From assembly GCA_016235765.1 (NCBI GenBank), contig JACRIZ010000056.1, forward strand, positions 1 to 60,243: DNA of 60,243 nt. The letters are read 5' to 3'. This stretch comes from Rhodocyclales bacterium (GTDB lineage: Bacteria; Pseudomonadota; Gammaproteobacteria; Burkholderiales; Rhodocyclaceae). Each line of letters opens with the position of its first letter. Position 1 is the first letter of the stretch. Shown here one piece after another: positions 55,201 to 60,243 of the stretch. The notes below the pieces were generated by a model that saw nothing but the letters and a program-made list of their open reading frames with translations, had not been told where the DNA came from and searched no databases. A program made the translations under genes and the position numbers.

Positions 55201-57822
55201 CAGGGAGCCCCCGAGCACGAGACCGGTGCTTTCGCCCTGGACCGATACCGAAAACGATTCCGCGTAGGCGCTGGATACGGCGTACGACTTCAGCGAGCTG
55301 AGTACTCCGGTCACGACCTGGTCGTTCCCGGCGCCGCCAAGGATGCCCTGTGCGTCCGCAGTCGTCAGGCTGGTCGAGTCGATCATGGCGACTCCGATGC
55401 CGACGCCCTTGACCCCGGCCTGCACATCAACGGTGGCGGACAGGTTGTTGACCAGCGCGTCCGCATTGACGTCGATATTGCCGGCGGCCTCGTTCGAGAG
55501 GATGTCGTTACCCTCGCCGCCGTCGATGCCGGTGGCGGTTGCCTTGGCTTCTGCTGAAGCTTTCGCCAGCGCTCCGCCGATGTCGACCCCTTTTGCCGTG
55601 CTTTCGACCGTGACCGCGAAGGTATTCGTCGAGACATCGGCATCGGCGTAGGCGTGCAGGGTGCCGAGACCGTTACCGCCGCTCCAGTTGGAAACATGGT
55701 CGGCGCCCGCGCCGCCGGCAATGCCGGTTGAGGTGGCCGTAGCGGTTGAGGACGTATTGGCCAGCGCGACACCGCCGCCGAGCCCCTTGACTTCGCCCTG
55801 CACAGTGATGCTGGCCTGAATGCTCGTCGCGGCAGCATCCGCATCGACATTCAACTGACCCGAGTTGTTGATGGTGTCGTCGCCGGTACCGCCGGAAATT
55901 CCGACCGATTCCGCTTCCGCAGTCGTGCTCAGGTTGGTCAGTGCGGCCCCCAGGCCGAGGCCCCAGCCCTTTTCCCTGTCCATGCCCTTGAGGAGTTCGA
56001 GAACCAGCGAAACGCCGGAGCCAAAGGCATTGGCATCGGCCGTGACATTGACGAAGCCGCGATTGTCGATGGTGTCGTTGCCGCTGCCGCCTGCCAGACC
56101 CGTCGCATGCGCATATGCCTCGGTTGTTGCCTTGGCCAGCGCCAGATCCAGGTTCATGGACCAGCCCGTGCCGCCCTCCGACGTGACGTTCTGTGCGCTG
56201 ATGCTCGCCTGGAAGTTGGTCGCCGACGCCTTGGCCGTCACGTCGATCGGCGCGGTGGCGGCATTGCTGTTGGTGATGCTGTCGTTCCCGTCGCCACCAT
56301 CGATCCCCGTGGCCAGGGCATGCGCCGAAATGCCGGTGCTGGCGATGGCAATCGCCGGGGGGAAGTCGACGAAGTTGTTCCAGCCGCCCGCCCACTTCGA
56401 AAAGCCTGTCACCTCCAGGAGCGGGAAGCTGATGCTGGCGCCCGTGGCAAGGATGGTCGGCGTGATGCCATCGTCCAACGGCCCTGCGTAAACAGTGATT
56501 TTGCCGGTGTTGACGATGCTGTCGTTACCGCCGGCGCCCTGAATCCCCGTCGCTTCGGACGCTGCGGCAATGTCTGCGGTGGCCAGCGTAAAGACGGGTT
56601 GCTCGAAAAAGGCCTTGCCGGGCGAATAGAGGCCGGAAGGAACGCCCTCGGCGCCGACCCCCAGGCCGACGGAAATCACCTTCGTCCTTGCCGTTGCGCT
56701 GATTTCGCCATGATTCGCGATGCCGGCATTGCCGTCGCCGACCTTGATGCCAACGGCAGACGAATTGATGTGGGTGGCAATGCTGCCGGCGTGGCCAACG
56801 CTATCCGCCTTGATCGTGGCGTCGTAGAGCGTCAGGACAATGTTTTCGATATTGGCGCTGGCATACCCGTCGGCAGTGACCTTGCCCGTGGCGGCGTTGA
56901 TGATCTCGCTTGCGCCGCTGCCTGCATCGATTCCCGTGGCGGCAGCCGACATCGGGTCGTCTGCCGTGCCGATCCCGGCGCCGGCCACCGCCAGGTCCAC
57001 CGCATTCACCTCGACATGGGGTATGGCGGTGTAGGCGGTTGCCATCGAGGTGATGGTCCCGGTATTGGTGATCGCGTCATAGCCGGTTCCGCCCTGGACG
57101 CCGATGGCCATTGCGTGGGGACTATCGGTCGCGGTCACCGTCCCGTTGTCGGCGACATTGATGTCCGGCAGCGAGGTCCAGTCGAGGATCGACGCCACCG
57201 ACTTGACGGTGATGATTCCGGTATTGGTGATGCTGTTGCTGGTCGCGCCCCGGATGCCGATGGCCGTCGCCCTGGCGGTCAGCCTGATATCGGCATCCGC
57301 CATGTCGACGAGGTCGAGGTTGATCTGTCCGGCGCTGATGTCGGCGGTGGCGCTGATTTCGCCTATCGTCCCGTTGTTGACGATGGTGTCCCTGCCCCGG
57401 CAGGTGCCGCTGTCGATGCCGGTCGCAAGAATCTCCGCGTACAGGCTGTTGGTGTATTTCAGGGTTCCGTCGTAGATATCGGCCACCCCGGCAATGCTCA
57501 GCGTGGCGCTCGAACCGACCGTGCCGTTGTTCGTCAGCCAGTCGTCGCCGCCGGCCGAGAAGATCGTCGTGATGCCGCCGACTCCGACGGACTCGAACTG
57601 CTGGTAATAGGTACTACTGATGGAAGCTCCGGTCTCGACCACGACCTCGTCGCCGTGTGCCCCGGTAACCAGGCCGTCCGTGACCGTGCCGATGCAGGAG
57701 ACGATGCTTCCGCCGTCGGCGGTGGTGCCGACCACCTGGCACTCGTCGGATGCGGCGAGGGAAACAGTCACAATCAAGGCACCAACCAGGCAAGCACCTG
57801 ACAATCGCAGAAGCTTTCGCAT
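49267..57822 (-). CDS. Giant autotransporter (type Va secretion) with repetitive passenger
   Basis: About 2851 residues. MRKLLRLSGACLVGALIVTV starts the signal peptide; ATG 57822 is chosen over the frame start 13 codons earlier because GGGAGG lies five bases upstream. Two cysteines follow (DECQVV, SIVSCIG). The passenger contains roughly forty modules, each with a turn like GIDGGSGNDTITN, separated by Ala/Thr/Val-rich strands, as expected for a beta-helix or solenoid. A pertactin-like linker (AIIETTGGAVGGSFAGV) precedes an alpha-helical segment and the C-terminal 12-stranded barrel (GFWINGYGQWGD to GLMGEFRYAF), ending in the invariant Phe needed for BAM insertion. It is predicted to be an adhesin or aggregation factor. 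The GG-x-G-x-D turns resemble RTX calcium sites, but there is one per module rather than tandem nonapeptides, and no type I secretion genes are near. Confidence 0.9.
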   Translation of the reverse strand: MRKLLRLSGACLVGALIVTVSLAASDECQVVGTTADGGSIVSCIGTVTDGLVTGAHGDEVVVETGASISSTYYQQFESVGVGGITTIFSAGGDDWLTNNGTVGSSATLSIAGVADIYDGTLKYTNSLYAEILATGIDSGTCRGRDTIVNNGTIGEISATADISAGQINLDLVDMADADIRLTARATAIGIRGATSNSITNTGIITVKSVASILDWTSLPDINVADNGTVTATDSPHAMAIGVQGGTGYDAITNTGTITSMATAYTAIPHVEVNAVDLAVAGAGIGTADDPMSAAATGIDAGSGASEIINAATGKVTADGYASANIENIVLTLYDATIKADSVGHAGSIATHINSSAVGIKVGDGNAGIANHGEISATARTKVISVGLGVGAEGVPSGLYSPGKAFFEQPVFTLATADIAAASEATGIQGAGGNDSIVNTGKITVYAGPLDDGITPTILATGASISFPLLEVTGFSKWAGGWNNFVDFPPAIAIASTGISAHALATGIDGGDGNDSITNSNAATAPIDVTAKASATNFQASISAQNVTSEGGTGWSMNLDLALAKATTEAYAHATGLAGGSGNDTIDNRGFVNVTADANAFGSGVSLVLELLKGMDREKGWGLGLGAALTNLSTTAEAESVGISGGTGDDTINNSGQLNVDADAAATSIQASITVQGEVKGLGGGVALANTSSTATATSTGIAGGAGADHVSNWSGGNGLGTLHAYADADVSTNTFAVTVESTAKGVDIGGALAKASAEAKATATGIDGGEGNDILSNEAAGNIDVNADALVNNLSATVDVQAGVKGVGIGVAMIDSTSLTTADAQGILGGAGNDQVVTGVLSSLKSYAVSSAYAESFSVSVQGESTGLVLGGSLVIASTTANGTAIGIDGQAGNDEIRNQGTVDANTTSTTNNLAVAVDVQGTVNGVGAGFAFTDATANATATTTGMAGGTGNDWFANGANATLKAYADANAYADLLTVNVQGSSTGIVVGGAVALAESRATSSAIGMDGGEGRNTLVNDAYGLVDVNAESTANSLAFTVAVQGVVEGFGGQAGISDTSTFATASSTGLAGGSEQDTIGNGTRAQLNSHATANAYAESITVTVQGNATGVTLSGSLARAETTPTAAASGIVGGAGGDTLGNDGFMDVKATTDSTSVAVGARVNGVIEGISVGASLTDTSTTATAIATGIDGGADNDTIANYRTIQAATDSTLRATSVSVDFGGVPIGITVGAALSRAATNGTGTATGVDGGSGNDAITNSTAGFIDVDATAVSTSTAVSISANVIGAAWTDTSATTTTRALGMAGGEGHDGLANLGLIDVDSNSTANVSNVSFNLAGVTPVSGWTTASAVAIGIDGASGNDSLDNRKDITADSTATTNAFALPLQVIGYSDTDISTNAIASATGVAGGAGLDTLTNAAAGSITATATANAHATAVSINLLGYSTVDGRSTGSATAKGMDGGDGYNTITNLGGIVGTATVTADASSYDIQLAGGAEASAGTEATASATGIAGGKDIDILANQGTISLTTTTTLTAQSRSYKLAGVGLADAESEALAFAAGIDGAEGSNTISNDATGSIHVSASASANAGSITGVAIGVAGAKANTTSRAHARGIASGAGLDAIVNRGILDVKVASSTAAGNGAFGLFGLGIGAALTTAAADGIDAGGGDDFVRNTGAITVGNVQDNDHPMAYSNVESVTLNIGSFSSAELGATAEANGILGGAGDDTIRNEGTVTVGSDYWMSKARALGVTGSFLGILSVGAKAETKASGLAGGDGTNTVINDVTGVLTVRATSHAYPTGKAETVFGMNAGTSEAKSFSTAAGVTGGKDRDVVENWGAIDVVARAWSDSYSDSYVFWGNPNADSTARATATAYGISPGAGSGMVTNRGLLTVGALAETSPYALADSEVDETDADAAAYSNSTAIGILAGDDGSVVANVRTGRIAVTATANSFDALNNPARATSDEKADVSAMLTGSASGIRSGSGNDWVRNDGEMAVTAIVNSSTHAMASSAAATATATSTSGGRAAAVGIDVGDGFNLIEITSNLSVAATITGTALSDYPSAHLDNAVATATNLTAGATGILAGAGSNGIENRGTIAVTAVVDADALAYSNTWTTDTTSWAYAGGSAVATGIAVGGGFNVIGNRGTIKVAATGDAYALGSAEEYGYAYVGSAAAPGITAEAVGISAAGGRAVIANHGVLDISAAATGTVGVTGDDATDSFASAAATAIGIKTGEGDDWVGNYGTILTTQTAHGPAAAGMAITTGAGNDTVVLGAGSTTKGDVDLGAGDDTLVLQGTSTLNGISRGGVGSNTLVFDGAGTLAYNFAEFESTIKQGQGRFVISELPTMQQLKVRQGVLQVDRDYQFAPGGTFQATINGNGSFGQLAVNGNAQLGGALSVLKGPGVFRNGTTYAIIETTGGAVGGSFAGVALPKSRPLLSFQLEQGTDQVEVRVVAPKVCTAATNKLEYAMAAYFDRIMPTATGDLSTALGEFQALDGSQLGPAFRAMSTESHASLARVGLAGIGQFLGDVRQRMGNLRPNIMSAGTGSTMPVMLGSSGFAAGLGGFLATDQLARRQARDGFWINGYGQWGDHRALPGYSPYDYRSYGSTIGLDHKRSDDLLIGASLGMSRAEVEFGGSSRDSAVNGVTGALYGSYFMGNAYIEAAFSYGRQSYRNHRAIDLGSEVREASGQHVGTAYTAYLGGGYDYAVDGLTVTPFANMRYINLAEKGFTESGAGSLNLTVGRRKTDSLVAELGARAARVLTMGNGTLVVDLSAALNYDFDIDDQVVTASFAEAPGNSFSISGEAVEKYGVTIGAGMTLLQGRKSAAVLRYIGEFRERNASHGLMGEFRYAF
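51097..57420 (-). repeat. Passenger repeat array of the autotransporter
   Basis: Each unit encodes a GG-x-(G)-x-D-x-I-x-N turn. Between about 54046 and 55720 the turns recur every 178-191 bp (mean near 182 bp, about 60 residues). There the spacer alternates between two types, one containing VQGxxxGxGxGxAxTD and one containing AYADANAYAES, giving a higher-order unit of about 365 bp. Outside this core, spacing is looser and the units more divergent. Distances were read by eye to within a few bases. Confidence 0.85.
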
Positions 57823-57844
57823 GGCAGCCTCCCAATTCCGCTGC

Positions 57845-57861
57845 TTGTTGCTATGCAACAA
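57845..57861. promoter_or_regulatory. Perfect inverted repeat in the autotransporter leader
   Basis: TTGTTGC-TAT-GCAACAA is a perfect 7-3-7 dyad, 22 bp upstream of the autotransporter ATG and just ahead of its GGGAGG site. It lies in the 141-bp gap between the divergent autotransporter and lipase genes. It could be a repressor operator or a leader hairpin. Confidence 0.5.
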
Positions 57862-57963
57862 ACCTAGACCACATTATGGTTATTGTCCAATCGAACTGAC
57901 GTACCCGAACGTCTATGCATTTAGAATCGCCCGGTCGATGCGACAGGCGAAGAGGGGGAGACC

Positions 57964-60081
57964 ATGGAGCAGACCGTTACGCGGGAGCAGCGAAGCAACT
58001 TCCGGGTCGAGCAGTTTCAGGCCTTCATCTATTGCCTGAATCGCAGCCGGTTCAGCGTCATCATTCTGGTAGTCGGCCTGGCGTTGCTGTTGAGCGACCA
58101 GGGCCAGGACCTGCTGATCGCCTATGCCGAGGACGGCAAGACCACCCGCCTGGCCGCCGCCGCCGGCGTCTGGGCCCTCAGCATCTGGGGCTGGTGCCGG
58201 GTGCTGCTCGACATCCGCTACCACACCGCCCCCCAAAATCCGCTCGCCTACAGCCGCTGGCGAACCTGGATGCCGCGCATCCTCGGCACCCTGGCGTTCG
58301 CGGTGCTGGCCCTGGCCGCATGGCGGGCCAGCCAGTACTGGCTGGTCGCCTGGGCACTGGAAGGGCTGGCGGCATTCCTCTACTTCATTATCAAGCGCCG
58401 CGCGATCAGCAACGCAGTCGCGAATCGCCTGCGGGTATCGAGACACGCGCGCCTGCAACGGTTCGCGCCGGCGCTGGCGGTGCGCGCGATCGCCCCGCTG
58501 GACGAGCCGCCCTACCGGTCGCTGCGCGAGGCGCTGCACCTGCCGCCCGCCGGCATGCTCTGGCAGCAGTCCTGGGGGTTCCGCGGCATCGCCGCCGTCG
58601 CCCTGCTGGGCGCGTTCATCCTGTTCTGCGCGGCCTCCTTCGTGGCGCCGGTGCGCTTCGGCAGCGTCAGCGGCGCCTTGATCCTGTTCTTCCTCTGGGC
58701 GGCGACCTGGCTGCCCATCGGCAGCACGGCCAGCTATGCGGCAGACCGCCTCGGCCTGCCGCTGCTGACCATACTGGTCGCCATCGCTGCGTTGTCGAGC
58801 CTCTCCAACGACAACCACGAAATTCCCTCGATCGGCGGCATGACCGCAATCGAACACCGCCCGACACCCACCGATGCGTTGAACGGCTGGGCCAAGGCAA
58901 ACGGCGCCGGCAACGGCACGGCGCAGCCGCTGGTGGTCGTGGCCACCGCCGGCGGCGGCATCCGCGCCGCCTACTGGACGGGTACCGTGCTGGGCGAACT
59001 GGATCGCGAGGCCGCCAGGTTTCGCGATCGCCTGTTCGCCATCAGCGGCGTCTCCGGCGGCTCGGTCGGCGCTACCGTCTACCGCGCCCTGATCGACCTG
59101 CCGGCCGACCAGTTCAAGGCGCACTGTGCGGGCGGCGCCACCGAGTGCGCGCAGAGGATCCTCGCCACCGACAGCCTGGGGCCGCTGGCGGCGGCCATGC
59201 TCTATCCCGACCTCGGGCAGCGCTTCTTCCCGCTGCCCTGGTTCCCGGACCGCGCTGCCGCCCTCGAACATGCCTGGGAGGGATCGTTCGTGCGCGCCAC
59301 CGGGCAGGACGGCCTGGCAGCGTCCCTGGCCGACCTGTCGCGAACCAAGCCGTGGCCCGCGCTGTTCCTCAACTCGACCTGGTCGGACACCGGCCGCCGC
59401 ATCGTCGCCAGCAACCTGAAGGCTGAGGCTCCCGCAGCAGGCTCCAGCGAAGCGTCCTTCCTCTTCAGCGACCAGTTGGCGGTGATCGGCCACGACCTGC
59501 GCCTCTCCTCGGCCGCCCACAACAGCGCGCGCTTCCCCTTCGTCAGCCCGCCGGGCATGTGGCGCAATCCGGCGGACGGCAAGGTCGCCGGGCGCCTGCA
59601 GGACGGCGGCCTGTTCGAGAACTACGGCGCGGAGACGGCCCTCGAGATCCTGAACCTCGCCTGCACCAGATTCGAATGCGCGCAGCGCATCAAGCCGATC
59701 GTGATCCTGATTACCAGCGACCCTTCGCTGCCGCGCAACCTCGCCGAGATTCCCCGCTATCGCGCAACCAGCTTCGCCACCGAAGTCAGGACCACGCCCA
59801 CGACCTACGAGCACGTGCGCGGCGGGCGCGGTACCGAGGCGGCGCTGCGCCTGCAGGAATGGAGCAGGGCGCACGGCGACAACTTCTTCGTCTTCCGCAT
59901 GTGCAAGACCGACACCGAGGGCGCTTCGCCGCCTCTGGGCTGGGCGCTCTCCGAGGCCGCCCAGCGGCGCATCGCCAGCTTCCTGATTGCCCCGAAGGAC
60001 GGCGCGAAGGCGCCCGAGTGCTACGAGGACAACCGGGCGGCGCTGGCGAAGATCGTCAATCTGCTCGCCGCGAAACCCTAG
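57964..60081 (+). CDS. Membrane-bound patatin-like phospholipase
   Basis: A 705-residue protein. The N-terminal 285 residues hold about six hydrophobic segments (for example [60 protein letters not shown]). A patatin domain follows. The oxyanion loop is [12 protein letters not shown] (Gly330-Gly-Gly332, Arg334), the nucleophile is [10 protein letters not shown] with Ser364, and the catalytic Asp is in [15 protein letters not shown] (Asp547). All dyad residues are present, so hydrolase activity on lipids is expected. The substrate, and whether the active site faces the cytoplasm or periplasm, cannot be told. AGGGGGAGACC precedes ATG 57964. It is divergent from the autotransporter, and its TAG shares CTAG with ureG. 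Confidence 0.82.
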   Translation: MEQTVTREQRSNFRVEQFQAFIYCLNRSRFSVIILVVGLALLLSDQGQDLLIAYAEDGKTTRLAAAAGVWALSIWGWCRVLLDIRYHTAPQNPLAYSRWRTWMPRILGTLAFAVLALAAWRASQYWLVAWALEGLAAFLYFIIKRRAISNAVANRLRVSRHARLQRFAPALAVRAIAPLDEPPYRSLREALHLPPAGMLWQQSWGFRGIAAVALLGAFILFCAASFVAPVRFGSVSGALILFFLWAATWLPIGSTASYAADRLGLPLLTILVAIAALSSLSNDNHEIPSIGGMTAIEHRPTPTDALNGWAKANGAGNGTAQPLVVVATAGGGIRAAYWTGTVLGELDREAARFRDRLFAISGVSGGSVGATVYRALIDLPADQFKAHCAGGATECAQRILATDSLGPLAAAMLYPDLGQRFFPLPWFPDRAAALEHAWEGSFVRATGQDGLAASLADLSRTKPWPALFLNSTWSDTGRRIVASNLKAEAPAAGSSEASFLFSDQLAVIGHDLRLSSAAHNSARFPFVSPPGMWRNPADGKVAGRLQDGGLFENYGAETALEILNLACTRFECAQRIKPIVILITSDPSLPRNLAEIPRYRATSFATEVRTTPTTYEHVRGGRGTEAALRLQEWSRAHGDNFFVFRMCKTDTEGASPPLGWALSEAAQRRIASFLIAPKDGAKAPECYEDNRAALAKIVNLLAAKP

Positions 60082-60243
60082 CGCGCCGGCAGCATGCCCC
60101 GCTCGACGATGAAGGCGATGATGTCCTTCAGGCCGAGTCCGGTCTTCATGTTCGAGAAGACAAAAGGTCGCTCGCCGCGCATCTTCCTCGCGTCGCGGTC
60201 CATCACCTCCAGCGAGGCGCCGACCATGGGCGCGAGGTCGATC
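60078..60243 (-). CDS. ureG: Urease accessory GTPase UreG (3' end only)
   Basis: The last 54 residues before a TAG on the minus strand read [20 protein letters not shown], then [20 protein letters not shown] and [13 protein letters not shown]. This is the C-terminus of UreG, including the base-recognition and switch-following segment near DLAP and the RG-RPF-F-N-K-G-G pattern. UreG delivers nickel to urease with UreD/F/E. The rest of the gene, and presumably the urease operon, lies beyond the right edge. Its stop overlaps the lipase stop by four bases. Confidence 0.88.
   Translation of the reverse strand, partial: IDLAPMVGASLEVMDRDARKMRGERPFVFSNMKTGLGLKDIIAFIVERGMLPAR

Noticed and set aside
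53089..55557. An 822-codon open frame on the plus strand, antisense to the autotransporter (also 50233-52446 and 56107-57801).
   Set aside because: They are Gly/Arg/Asp/His-rich with no recognisable domain, and they follow the repeats of the real gene. They are by-products of biased codons in a repetitive GC-rich gene.
51097..57420. Regular repeats that might be a CRISPR array.
   Set aside because: The period is about 180 bp, repeats are degenerate and in frame within one coding sequence, and no cas genes are present.
49267..57822. RTX toxin secreted by a type I system.
   Set aside because: The C-terminus is a complete autotransporter barrel ending in Phe, the turns are not tandem nonapeptides, and no HlyB/HlyD-like genes are nearby.

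Overview
The window is a GC-rich, densely packed bacterial chromosome segment. It most resembles a betaproteobacterium, probably Rhodocyclales. That placement is inferred from gene content and order: gatCAB divergent from mreBCD-mrdA-rodA-rlpA, followed by a dacA homologue, an aminotransferase, ybeD, lipB and lipA; polA next to a DUF2782 gene; nadD-rsfS-rlmH-maf-rng in one run; and a ureG 3' end at the right edge. Starts and stops often overlap by 4 to 14 bases, and TTG and GTG starts are common. There is no rRNA, CRISPR array or insertion sequence. One tRNA gene, tRNA-Arg(CCG), is present.

Layout. 1-550 is the tail of a MacB/FtsX-type ABC permease, followed by about 410 bp without a gene. 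965-13667 is a co-directional surface-glycan (LPS/LOS core or O-antigen) operon: a heptosyltransferase-like GT9 enzyme, MsbA, five GT4-type glycosyltransferases plus one more GT of similar fold, an FkbM methyltransferase, a second methyltransferase-like protein, a hexapeptide acyltransferase and an O-antigen-ligase-like membrane protein. 13620-21744 is housekeeping: polA divergent from a LOG-family gene, then DUF2782, a BPSS1780-type membrane protein, nadD, rsfS, rlmH, maf and rng. 21814-27847 holds a dienelactone hydrolase, an NlpC/P60 lipoprotein, a succinate-semialdehyde dehydrogenase, the yqjD-yqjE-yqjK membrane trio, xth, pyrE and a coiled-coil exported protein. 27844-31608 is gatC-gatA-(lipoprotein)-gatB on the minus strand. 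31762-41962 is the cell-shape and lipoate run: mreB, mreC, mreD, mrdA, rodA, rlpA, a DacA-like protein, a D-amino-acid-aminotransferase-like protein, ybeD, lipB, lipA.

41975-45419 is an accessory three-gene minus-strand cassette, visibly less GC-rich than its flanks. It encodes a membrane-tethered beta-rich protein, an inner-membrane ClpB-D2-like AAA+ unfoldase and an exported protein of unknown family. This is the best candidate here for an undescribed system. DUF4197, rep, a diheme cytochrome c5-type gene with a clear terminator, and tRNA-Arg follow. 49267-57822 is a single gene for a giant (about 2850 residue) type V autotransporter with roughly forty GG-x-G-x-D modules. It is divergent from a membrane-bound patatin-like lipase gene (57964-60081), whose stop overlaps ureG.

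The strongest single anomaly is the DacA/PBP5 homologue at 38203-39336. Its reading frame is intact, but the SxxK serine is Ala55 and the KTG triad reads Gly-Thr-Ala (217-219). It looks like a retained, catalytically dead penicillin-binding protein inside the elongasome operon. Everything here was read by eye. Family assignments rest on motifs and remembered family features, and no database search was run.
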